Below are positions 53,695 to 61,478 of a DNA stretch of 64,000 nucleotides, one piece after another (the stretch's first letter is position 1; each line of letters starts with the position of its first letter). Under the pieces are notes generated by a model that did no database searches, had not been told where the DNA came from, and was given only the letters and a program-made list of their open reading frames with translations. A program made the translations under genes and the position numbers. This DNA is from a virus: positions 1 through 64,000 of the IMG/VR virus record IMGVR_UViG_3300030108_004141. One strand, written 5' to 3'.

Positions 53695-54050
53695 AAACCT
53701 TCAGGCAATATGTCTTAGAGCAAGCAGAGCCGTGTTGTGAAGGTTGTGCTGATGATGACATAATCGAGCAAGCTGAGTATCAGGGTCGGAAAGTAAAACT
53801 TAACAACCCAACTCGCTCCGATAACCCCAAGTCCAAGCGCATGGTTTACGTGCGCAATGATAAGGGAAACGTTGTTAAGGTTTACTTCGGCGACCCTAAT
53901 CTCGAAATCAAGCGCGACGATCCTGCTCGTCGTAAAAATTTTAGAGCGCGGCATAACTGCGATAACCCTGGACCAAAATATAAAGCACGTTATTGGTCTT
54001 GCAAATTTTGGGAGAAAGGCAAGTCGGTCACCGATTTGATGAAAGGCTGA
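53691..54050 (+). CDS. Internal protein with clear capsid-targeting-like start
   Basis: 119 residues from ATG 53691 after AAGGA. MKTFRQYVLE is strikingly like the T4 signal MKTYQEFIAE. Cysteine pairs follow (CCEGC), and the C-terminal RARHNCDNPGPKYKARYWSC block is widespread in phages. Zinc binding is possible. Overlaps neighbours. Confidence 0.75.
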   Translation: MKTFRQYVLEQAEPCCEGCADDDIIEQAEYQGRKVKLNNPTRSDNPKSKRMVYVRNDKGNVVKVYFGDPNLEIKRDDPARRKNFRARHNCDNPGPKYKARYWSCKFWEKGKSVTDLMKG

Positions 54051-54307
54051 TGTACAAATCACTAGAAACTACAATCAAAGAATTAAATCTCAAAGAAGAT
54101 GGACACGATGATGTCGCTTCTATGAAAAATAAAGTTGAGATCGGCTTGAAGGCTTTTGAAAAAATGAAAGCTGCATTAGATAAGTTGCCTGATGAGGGTA
54201 GCATTCCTACATGGTGGACTAATAAAGTCGCAACGGCTGTTGCTCGCATCGACGATATGTCAGATTACCTAGATACGAAAATGAATGGAGAGAAAGATGA
54301 GGAATAA
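54050..54307 (+). CDS. Small conserved helical protein
   Basis: 85 residues, TGATG overlap. The segment SIPTWWTNKVATAVARIDDMSDYLDTK is a helical domain repeated across marine phage capsid-region proteins. Function unknown. Confidence 0.7.
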   Translation: MYKSLETTIKELNLKEDGHDDVASMKNKVEIGLKAFEKMKAALDKLPDEGSIPTWWTNKVATAVARIDDMSDYLDTKMNGEKDEE

Positions 54308-55255
54308 CAAAGATTTCGGTTTGCCTGACAGCTTACTCGATGCTGTTCGTCAGGTCGTAGAAAAGAAACTAGATCCGGTTGATCCTAAAGAACTCAAAGG
54401 GAAACACGCAGATCGCAAGGATAAAGATATCGATAACGATGGTGATGTAGATTCTACTGATAAGTTTTTACATCGACGTCGGAAAGCTATTACGAAAGCC
54501 ATAGCGACGAAAGAAGCAATGCAAAAGCCATATGTTTCTTCTGATCGTGATGGTCACCATGTCATGACTGGTTCTGGTAAAATTTCAAAGAGCTTTAAAG
54601 ATACAAAATCTGCAGCTGCTCACCTCAAGAAAAATTTTACTAAACTTCAAAAAGAAGATGTGAATGAGGGTTACGAAGATACAGTCATGAAAGCTCTCAA
54701 GAAAAAACGTATCGATGGTCGTTTTGACAAAGGAGATCTTTTTGTAAGCAAGCGTGATGTAAAGGCTGCAAGAGATGCGCTCAAAAGAGACTTCAACATC
54801 AAACAGCTTCCAAAAATTGTAGGCGAAGATGATGCTTTGATTGGAGTTGCGAAAAAGCTGAAGAAAGCTAGTAAAGCACATGCTGGTCAAGCAGATAAAA
54901 TTATGAAACATGTCAAAGATATGGGCGAGGCAGCTAACCCTGCTCAGCAAGCAGCGATCGCTATTGCCATGAAGAAGGCTGGTAAGAAACCTAAGAATGA
55001 AGGTGCTATGAAGCGCATGGCAACTGGCGGTGGTATGAAAACTTTCAAACCTAAACCACCTGCCAAGTCGGAGGAAAAGAAAGGTAAGAAAGATATGATT
55101 GATGTCAAGCCATCGATGGAGGCATCAGAACTGCCAAAAAAGTAATAACCAAGGGGCATGAGATCGCAAAGAAACTCATAAAGATGAGATCTAAGGTCGA
55201 TAACCCCTATGCAGTTGGAATGGCAGCTGCGAAAAAGAAGTATGGTTATAAATAG
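54297..55255 (+). CDS. Virion-region protein with probable -1 frameshifted C-terminus
   Basis: From ATG 54297 (GGAGAG upstream). Without shifting it ends at 55145 (282 residues). At A AAA AAG (55136-55142), next to that stop, a -1 shift opens 37 more codons ending at 55255, whose last part DNPYAVGMAAAKKKYGYK is a motif I know from other phage virion proteins. The body is basic with DADRKDKDIDNDGDVD-like acidic loop near residue 45. Programmed shift, mutation or sequencing error cannot be told apart here. Confidence 0.7.
55136..55142 (+). other. A AAA AAG slippery heptamer (dnaX type)
   Basis: In frame as A AAA AAG and followed immediately by TAA. GGAGG lies 13 nt upstream (55118-55122), like the dnaX stimulator. 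Downstream AGGGG (55152-55156) can pair with CCCCT (55204-55208), enclosing a CTCAT/ATGAG hairpin. Confidence 0.65.
55247..55254 (+). promoter_or_regulatory. T4-type late promoter
   Basis: Exact TATAAATA, overlapping the stop of the frameshifted product, 63 nt before the ATG at 55317. An AAGGAG ribosome site follows. Confidence 0.8.
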
Positions 55256-55316
55256 AGTTAGAATTTTGTTATGCCGAGTAGTCGGAACAATTTGACGAAA
55301 AGCGAAGGAGAAAAAA

Positions 55317-56033
55317 ATGTCAACTTGGGGATTTGGTCAAGAAAGTAATCAGGTGGCGGCTGGTGCCAACACGGTTGCTGCTATAATTAAAGGACACCAG
55401 CCACACTATCAAGCCGATAACATGGCTTCGAAACGTAACGTAATCGCAACTTCCGCTGGTTGGGTTCGTAGAACTCACGGAACTGGTGGCAGAGCTAATC
55501 GCGCATTTGATGAAATCATTGTCGCAGCTAATCCAACTGGTAGTGATGATTATCCTTCCAGTGCTTCACACATGGGCAAGCCTGATATCGCTCAGGTTTA
55601 TGTTAAGCTGAATGCGAATGGCTTTATCGCTGCTAATACGGTTGCGAATCTATATGTTGTGTTTAACACACCGATGAAGTTCAGGGCGAACACCTCGTCT
55701 GCTGCGAGTAATAACGCTATCATCAATCTAGCTAATACGATCGGCGGTAACGCAGCTGTTGCTATTGCTAACAACAGTGTAACGATCGATAATGCTAACA
55801 ACACTATCGTATTTAAGCTGGGCAATCTACAGGGCGGCACTGGTAATGCTAAAGCTACATATGCCATTGAGTCCAATGTAATCATGTCCGGAATGTCACT
55901 ATATAATCCTGACGTTGGTATTACAGCGGCAGCGAACCTAGTGATCACTGGTGGTGTTGCTAACAACTTGCTTGATGGTAACGGCAATCGCATTACTACG
56001 TTCCAGGTTGCGCGCCCAGCTGGACAAACTTAA
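55317..56033 (+). CDS. Virion surface protein candidate
   Basis: 238 residues, Asn/Ala/Thr-rich beta structure. The N-terminal half has SAGWVRRTHGTGGRANRAFDEIIVA, a pattern found in phage decoration or adhesin proteins of T4-like marine phages; the second half is repeat-like (ANNSVTIDNANNTIV). Late expressed. Confidence 0.7.
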   Translation: MSTWGFGQESNQVAAGANTVAAIIKGHQPHYQADNMASKRNVIATSAGWVRRTHGTGGRANRAFDEIIVAANPTGSDDYPSSASHMGKPDIAQVYVKLNANGFIAANTVANLYVVFNTPMKFRANTSSAASNNAIINLANTIGGNAAVAIANNSVTIDNANNTIVFKLGNLQGGTGNAKATYAIESNVIMSGMSLYNPDVGITAAANLVITGGVANNLLDGNGNRITTFQVARPAGQT

Positions 56034-56049
56034 TTTGAAAGGTTAAGTC

Positions 56050-56433
56050 ATGGCAGATAAGAAAGTAACACAGCTCACTGAGCTAACAACGACGAATGAT
56101 GAAGATCAGTTGTTGATTGTTGACGATCCGAATGGGACACCTGCTTCCAAACGAATCAATGTGAAGAACTTCTTTTCTACCGTTCCAGCAAATACATCGT
56201 TCACGGCGAACGTGACTGTTTCAGGAAATAAGGTTCTTTTGGCTTCTAACTTGGTTACCACGAAGGCTACGACTGTTAACACTATGATTACCACGTTGAA
56301 GTCAAACCCTTCGTCCAATAACACAGCCACTGAATCTTTGAGTGTAGGACAGATGTTCTTTTCGAATACACATTTGTACATTTGTGTAAATGCAACGAGT
56401 ATCAAGAGGGTAGCGTTATCGACCTTCTCGTAA
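56050..56433 (+). CDS. Tail-fibre-like small structural protein
   Basis: 127 residues. VTQLTELTTTNDEDQLLIVD is a typical N-terminal attachment segment of phage fibres and fibre-associated proteins. The C-terminus has VGQMFFSNTHLYICVNATS, also fibre-like. No promoter of its own seen. Confidence 0.7.
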   Translation: MADKKVTQLTELTTTNDEDQLLIVDDPNGTPASKRINVKNFFSTVPANTSFTANVTVSGNKVLLASNLVTTKATTVNTMITTLKSNPSSNNTATESLSVGQMFFSNTHLYICVNATSIKRVALSTFS

Positions 56434-56449
56434 GTTAGGTTTCTAGAGT

Positions 56450-56836
56450 ATGTTTGATTATGTTAGTGACAAGAACTTCATGATGTTTGCGATACAGGGA
56501 TATGATAATCCGATGTGCTCTTCGGAAGAAGAGTTTCAAGAGGATCTGACAAGGATTAGAAGCATCAGTCGTTCGTTTTCTCGTTACCGAAAGACGGGCG
56601 AGATAAATGAAAGGCTGGTGCTTAATCATTTGATCATATTGTATAATGTGTTTGAGGGTGAGTCATTGACTAAGATGCTAGTGTTTAAGTTACAAAGTTA
56701 TCTCGAGTATCTTAAACCATTTTTGATGTTGATCGCTCGTTGGCCAGAATATATTGACGGTGTTTTTGAGGATGTACTAATAGGAACTGATATTTCTATG
56801 GATATGAAATTAGTTGAAAGGCTTAGAAAGATATGA
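56450..56836 (+). CDS. Conserved hypothetical protein (DUF7207-like)
   Basis: 128 residues, all helical, with RSISRSFSRYRKTGEINERL and NVFEGESLTKMLVFKLQSYL. This family is widespread in T4-like marine phages; function unknown. Confidence 0.75.
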   Translation: MFDYVSDKNFMMFAIQGYDNPMCSSEEEFQEDLTRIRSISRSFSRYRKTGEINERLVLNHLIILYNVFEGESLTKMLVFKLQSYLEYLKPFLMLIARWPEYIDGVFEDVLIGTDISMDMKLVERLRKI

Positions 56837-57036
56837 GACAAAATATGATAGATGCACTAAAGGCTCATGCGTTAGGTAATATTGAAAAACATAAAATGAA
56901 TGTTGAGGTGTATCTTACTAATCCAGTTGGGATAGGTGAGCATCCAGATGTTATGGAGGCTATGGAAAAAGAAATCGATTGTATTTCACATTATCATGAT
57001 AGACTCGAAATGATAGAGAAGTACATAGAAAACTAG
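56833..57036 (+). CDS. Conserved small phage protein
   Basis: 67 residues, ATGA overlap. ALKAHALGNIEKHKMNVEVY-LTNPVGIGEH is strongly conserved in cyanophage-like phages, with two or more His. Function unknown. Confidence 0.8.
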   Translation: MRQNMIDALKAHALGNIEKHKMNVEVYLTNPVGIGEHPDVMEAMEKEIDCISHYHDRLEMIEKYIEN

Positions 57037-57046
57037 GAGATGCCGT

Positions 57047-57616
57047 ATGGCAAAAGGAGTCGTAGATCTATTCCTGATTTATCAGTTTATCAAGAGGTTG
57101 GTCACACCGTTTGATAAATGGGATGCTTACAAAGCTGGTGTCATAGATAAAGATGGCAAAGTTATATTGCCGAAGAAAGATCGCACACCCGAGCAGAATA
57201 AATCTTGGGGATACTACGATATCATGATTGCCAATCTTAAAAAATTACTGGCAAAAGTTCCTGGGGGCAGAACTCGTTTAGCATCTTATGCTGCTGCCCT
57301 ACTATTACTGCGCGAGCAAGATGAGCGGTTTCTAAACGATGCAGCATATCTCTACGAAGAGCTAGAAAAAGAAATGAAGATGCTCAGGGAAAACTCGAGC
57401 AAAGATTTTTCAGATCTCCGTACCATGATGGAGGATGCGCCTGCTAATGCAACTGGCGCAGCTGTCGCCGGAACAGGAGATGATCCTGTTCATTGGTCGA
57501 GAAGGCAACCGAAAATAGGTATAAAAGGTAGAAACAAAAAATATGGTCAGGGATTTGATGTAGATGCTTTCTTGAAGCGAAGAAAGAGAGAGCAAGCGAA
57601 AAAGGCAATGAAATGA
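57047..57616 (+). CDS. Conserved phage protein, possible virion component
   Basis: 189 residues. FLIYQFIKRLVTPFDKWDAY and GGRTRLASYAAALLLLRE are conserved in T4-like marine phages next to the previous two genes. Basic C-terminus. Function unknown. Confidence 0.8.
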   Translation: MAKGVVDLFLIYQFIKRLVTPFDKWDAYKAGVIDKDGKVILPKKDRTPEQNKSWGYYDIMIANLKKLLAKVPGGRTRLASYAAALLLLREQDERFLNDAAYLYEELEKEMKMLRENSSKDFSDLRTMMEDAPANATGAAVAGTGDDPVHWSRRQPKIGIKGRNKKYGQGFDVDAFLKRRKREQAKKAMK

Positions 57617-58092
57617 TAAAAGTATATCTCGCTCTTATGGTTATCGGTATTCTCGGCGCGGCAGCTTGGGGTGCCAAATACTATTACGATAGCACTCAGG
57701 CTCGGATCAGCCAGCTCGTTGCTAATAATGCAACACTCGAGGAGGCAACGAAGCAGCAACAAGAAACGATCAACATCATGATTGAAGATAGAGAGCGGTT
57801 TGAAAAAATAAATAAAGAGTTACAAGGAAAGCTACAAACAGCAGAGCGGTACGGAGATCAGCTTCGTAATACTTTGCGGAAACACAATTTAACGCATCTG
57901 GCTAATAAGAAGCCAGGAATGATAGAAAAGAGGATGCAAAATGCGACTGATAGGTTATGGGGCTGTCTTTATGATATCACTGACCCTGATGGGATGTTCG
58001 CTAATGCCGGAACCGAAAGTCCTTACTGTAACAAAAACAGTAAGAACCGAGGTGCCAATAGTCCAGCACCCGAAGGCAGTCCAGCTAAATGA
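57613..58092 (+). CDS. Inner-membrane spanin (Rz-like)
   Basis: 159 residues. One N-terminal membrane span (about 4-22), then a coiled coil (about 28-90) as in Rz. Overlaps the preceding gene by ATGA. The C-terminal 50 residues share DNA with the o-spanin gene in another frame. With it, spans the periplasm and fuses membranes at lysis. Confidence 0.8.
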   Translation: MIKVYLALMVIGILGAAAWGAKYYYDSTQARISQLVANNATLEEATKQQQETINIMIEDRERFEKINKELQGKLQTAERYGDQLRNTLRKHNLTHLANKKPGMIEKRMQNATDRLWGCLYDITDPDGMFANAGTESPYCNKNSKNRGANSPAPEGSPAK

Positions 58093-58336
58093 TATCAAGA
58101 TCTATGTAGTAAACAAAAGCAACTACGAAGATTTTATTAAGGCATACGAAAAGAAAAATGGTGGAGACTCATACATTGCCATATCGGTCAAGGATTATGA
58201 AAATCTATCGCTAAACTTTGCAGAACTGAGACGGTATATAGAACAACAAAAACAAATTATCGTCTATTATGAGGAAGCAGTTAAACCTGAGGAGAAGAAA
58301 GATGGCAGAGGAGGAGACGAAGGAGGTAAAAAGTAA
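57941..58336 (+). CDS. Outer-membrane lipoprotein spanin (Rz1-like)
   Basis: 131 residues. Signal peptide with lipobox LTLMGC, Cys19 being the lipid site. Starts inside the Rz gene in a different frame, the classic overlapping Rz/Rz1 arrangement. Longer than lambda Rz1 and with a charged C-terminus. Confidence 0.8.
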   Translation: MRLIGYGAVFMISLTLMGCSLMPEPKVLTVTKTVRTEVPIVQHPKAVQLNDIKIYVVNKSNYEDFIKAYEKKNGGDSYIAISVKDYENLSLNFAELRRYIEQQKQIIVYYEEAVKPEEKKDGRGGDEGGKK

Positions 58337-58643
58337 TCATCACCCAGCCGATACAAACGGTGATGGTGTCGTTGATCCCGTAGAACATCAGATGTATCTC
58401 GAGTTCAAAAGAAAAGAACTTGAAGATGCTGATGCGATGCGAGATGCGCAGCGAACTATGGCTTGGTTCTCTCTGGGTGGTATGCTACTATATCCTGCGA
58501 TAGTTTTGTTAGCATCAATATTCAATATCGATCAGGCAGCGAAGATCCTAGGTGACATGGCTGGTGTTTACTTTATAGCTGTCGCTGGTATCGTAGCTGC
58601 GTTCTTTGGTGCACAGGCTTTGACGAAACCGAAAAAGAAGTGA
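58302..58643 (+). CDS. Holin-like membrane protein
   Basis: 113 residues from ATG 58302 after GAGGAGA. A DTNGDGVVD calcium-loop-like motif near the N-terminus, then two membrane spans (about 50-70 and 81-105) with a short basic end. Similar cyanophage proteins are called holins; it lies in the lysis cassette. Confidence 0.7.
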   Translation: MAEEETKEVKSNHHPADTNGDGVVDPVEHQMYLEFKRKELEDADAMRDAQRTMAWFSLGGMLLYPAIVLLASIFNIDQAAKILGDMAGVYFIAVAGIVAAFFGAQALTKPKKK

Positions 58644-58651
58644 GAATTTAA

Positions 58652-59116
58652 ATGTTAGAAGATAAAGGTAAGTTCAACGGTAAAATTAACGCCGAGTTCA
58701 CACCACCTAAAACTTGGGTTCTTAACAAGGCACTTTCTTTCACTCCAGATGATATTTCATCTGCAGATATCGATTTATTGAAAGAGGTCGGTGTTAATAT
58801 AAGTGATACAGGAAAGATAACATGTAAGAAAGGTATGCATACAGATCTAGCCTCTGTCCCTCGTGCATGTTGGGCTTTTATTTCCCCTTGGGATGTTGCC
58901 CGAGCAGCTGTGATTCATGATCATCTTTATGCTGCCTTGCGTGATTATTCCAGTAAGGAGGACTACGACATAAACAAGTGGGGTATGGCACGTGGGTTGG
59001 CTGATGATATATTTCTGATGGGTATGAACTCCGCAGAGCCTTCGGTTCCTTGTTGGAAAAAGTTTTTCTGCTATTACTCGGTTCGTATCTGTGGAGGTGG
59101 ACCAGCCTCAGGATAA
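58652..59116 (+). CDS. DUF1353 family protein
   Basis: 154 residues. TDLASVPRACWAFISPW and AAVIHDHLYA are DUF1353 hallmarks. These proteins often sit near phage lysis genes; the biochemical role is unknown. Its C-terminal end holds Cys-rich CWKKFFCYYSV. Confidence 0.85.
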   Translation: MLEDKGKFNGKINAEFTPPKTWVLNKALSFTPDDISSADIDLLKEVGVNISDTGKITCKKGMHTDLASVPRACWAFISPWDVARAAVIHDHLYAALRDYSSKEDYDINKWGMARGLADDIFLMGMNSAEPSVPCWKKFFCYYSVRICGGGPASG

Positions 59117-59121
59117 TGTTT

Positions 59122-59334
59122 ATGAATTTTAAACACCTCAAGGAAACGAAGAATACATACTTCACGCACTTTCAGTTTGCATTCCCCGAGGCATTGTGGG
59201 CATTTTGTATAAGCATCATCATGTTCATTCATGCATTCTTTCCGTTTCTATTTTGGAATGGGAACTTTGATAGATATGTAAGAGACGCTGTTAAAAGACT
59301 TAACATAGATCAAGAAAGATGGAAAGATGGTTGA
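59122..59334 (+). CDS. Small DUF6356-like protein
   Basis: 70 residues from ATG 59122, which has AGGA at the right distance; ATG 59116 is too close. A single membrane-like helix (ALWAFCISIIMFIHAFFPFL). In the lysis region. Function unknown. Confidence 0.75.
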   Translation: MNFKHLKETKNTYFTHFQFAFPEALWAFCISIIMFIHAFFPFLFWNGNFDRYVRDAVKRLNIDQERWKDG

Positions 59335-59707
59335 CGGAATCCGCACCGATGTTGAAATCTTAAAAAGAGATATGGAGATGATAGCAAGTCTCGCTGGGAA
59401 GTTTGACGTTGCGATAGATAAACTTTCCGCAGTGAGTGTTACTGTTGATAAGATGCTTGCTGTTCATGAAACTCGTTTACAAAACAATGAGCAACAGCGT
59501 GAAATACTTCATCAGCGTATCAGTGATATGAAAAAAGAAATCACCGAAGAGTTCAAATCACTTAAAGAAGAAAATCGTAAACAACACTCTCAAACTAATG
59601 AGCGTCTAGAAAAGTTAGAACGCTGGCGTTGGTTTGTTGTTGGCGTCGCCACGGTGATTGGTTTTTCTCTTGCACAAATGGAGTCTTTGGGAAGAATATT
59701 CGGATAG
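59327..59707 (+). CDS. Coiled-coil protein with C-terminal membrane span (XhlA-like topology)
   Basis: 126 residues: coiled coil about 1-98, then WFVVGVATVIGFSLAQM as a membrane span. This resembles XhlA-type lysis proteins in layout. Overlaps the previous gene by 8 nt. End of the lysis block. Confidence 0.65.
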   Translation: MVDGIRTDVEILKRDMEMIASLAGKFDVAIDKLSAVSVTVDKMLAVHETRLQNNEQQREILHQRISDMKKEITEEFKSLKEENRKQHSQTNERLEKLERWRWFVVGVATVIGFSLAQMESLGRIFG

Positions 59708-59740
59708 TCCCTTTTATTTTGACATCTTTAGCTATATAAT
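59708..59740 (+). promoter_or_regulatory. Phage early-type promoter of primase
   Basis: TCCCTT with perfect -10 TATAAT at 59735-59740. The predicted +1 is the ATG at 59747. Confidence 0.8.
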
Positions 59741-59746
59741 GATTTG

Positions 59747-60763
59747 ATGATGACACTTCAGGTTGACCATAAGTATATTGGCATGATCTCGACCCAGCTG
59801 CTCCAGTTTAAGCGGAAGGGTGATAGGCTTTATAATTTTCGCTGCCCTTTCTGTGGCGACTCTCAAAAAAATAAATTCAAAGCACGTGGCTATATGTTTG
59901 AGCACAAGGGCACGCTCGTATACAAATGCCATAACTGTGATATCAGTGCCTCACTTTATAAACTCTTAGATTTCGTTGATACTAATGTCGCACGTGCCTA
60001 TCGTTTAGAAACATTCGCGAATCGTGAACACACAGCTAACACAGTCGATGAGTTCATTATCAAAAATGATAAGAGTCCTGTAGTATCGACTAAACCCAAA
60101 CTCGAGCTAGATTTACCACGTATCACCGATCTCCTTGACACACATCGAGCAGTTCAATATCTAAAAGGTCGCAAAGTTCCCGAGGATAGATTCGGTGACA
60201 TGTTCTATGCGAAAAATATGAAAGAGCTCGAAAAACTGAATCCTCTTTACAAAGATAGATTGATAGCCGATGAGCGCATCATCATTCCCTTTCGTGACAT
60301 GACTGGTAATATTGTCGGTGTCACTGGTAGAGCTATGGGTAACTCGAATCTTCGTTATGTTACCATACGTGTCGAGCAAGATAAACCTCTGGTCTATGGG
60401 TTAGATCGCATCGATTACACAAAACAAATCTTTGTTGTCGAGGGTCAGTTTGACAGTATGTTTGTAGATAACTGTATCGCTCCTGGTGGCACAGACTTTA
60501 ATCGTGCTGTGTATTCTCTGCCGAAAGAGCAAGTGACTTTGGTCCTAGATAATCAACCGAGGAACAAACAAGTCGTTAAGAAGGTTGAGTCATTTTGTCA
60601 GAAAGGATATAATTTAGTTATATGGCCAGCAACATGGAAATACAAGGATATCAACGACGGGATAGTAGCAGGAATGAGCCGTCGGGAAATAATGGGCATA
60701 CTAAATACAAACACCCACACGGGATTAAAACTGAAACTAGCAATAAGGGATTGGAAAAGATGA
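59747..60763 (+). CDS. gp61: DNA primase gp61
   Basis: 338 residues from ATG 59747 (ATG 59750 is next). N-terminal zinc finger CPFC...CHNC, TOPRIM-like GQFDSMFVDN. Works with gp41 to make primers. No ribosome site; likely leaderless. Overlaps thyX by ATGA. Confidence 0.95.
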   Translation: MMTLQVDHKYIGMISTQLLQFKRKGDRLYNFRCPFCGDSQKNKFKARGYMFEHKGTLVYKCHNCDISASLYKLLDFVDTNVARAYRLETFANREHTANTVDEFIIKNDKSPVVSTKPKLELDLPRITDLLDTHRAVQYLKGRKVPEDRFGDMFYAKNMKELEKLNPLYKDRLIADERIIIPFRDMTGNIVGVTGRAMGNSNLRYVTIRVEQDKPLVYGLDRIDYTKQIFVVEGQFDSMFVDNCIAPGGTDFNRAVYSLPKEQVTLVLDNQPRNKQVVKKVESFCQKGYNLVIWPATWKYKDINDGIVAGMSRREIMGILNTNTHTGLKLKLAIRDWKR

Positions 60764-61458
60764 TACAATCTGTCCGTTTGGTTTCATTTTCGAAACCATC
60801 GGAAGATTTTTCTGAGGATTTGAATGATTGTCAAGACCTTATATCATTTTGCGCAAGGGTATCTAATCCTAGCAACCAATTAAATACTGAAACCACGGAA
60901 AAACTTCTAAGGTACATGATCAAGTACAAACACTGGTCACCCTTTGAAATGGCGAGTGCGTGTTTAGAAATTACTACAACGAGAGATATCGCTCGTCAAA
61001 TATTGCGACATCGCTCGTTTTCGTTTCAAGAGTTCAGCCAAAGATATGCCGATCCTGTGAAAGAACTTGAGTTCACGACGAGAGAGGCACGTTTACAAGA
61101 TTCTAAAAATCGGCAAAATAGTATTGAAATAGAAAATGATCCATCGATTCAAGATGATCCTGCGAAGCAAGAGTTGATATCTGAGTGGAACCGGAAGCAA
61201 GCTGGTATCACCAAACTCGCAACTCAAGCATATCAATGGGCGATTGAAAATAATATAGCGAAGGAACAAGCGAGAGCTGTGTTGCCAGAGGGACTCACTG
61301 TTTCTAGGATGTACATGAATGGAACACTAAGATCTTGGATACACTATATAGAACTACGAACAGAAGCAGGGACTCAGAAAGAACACCGGATTATAGCTGA
61401 AAAATGTGGTGTCGTCATATCGAAGATCCTACCTCTGATCACTGAGTTTCAAAATTAA
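60760..61458 (+). CDS. thyX: Flavin-dependent thymidylate synthase ThyX
   Basis: 232 residues from ATG 60760. The signature RHRSFSFQEFS (RHRx7S) is present. It makes dTMP from dUMP with FAD and methylene-tetrahydrofolate. Part of a nucleotide operon with nrdA and nrdB. Confidence 0.96.
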   Translation: MIQSVRLVSFSKPSEDFSEDLNDCQDLISFCARVSNPSNQLNTETTEKLLRYMIKYKHWSPFEMASACLEITTTRDIARQILRHRSFSFQEFSQRYADPVKELEFTTREARLQDSKNRQNSIEIENDPSIQDDPAKQELISEWNRKQAGITKLATQAYQWAIENNIAKEQARAVLPEGLTVSRMYMNGTLRSWIHYIELRTEAGTQKEHRIIAEKCGVVISKILPLITEFQN

Positions 61459-61478
61459 ATCCTTCGGAGAAATAAAAT

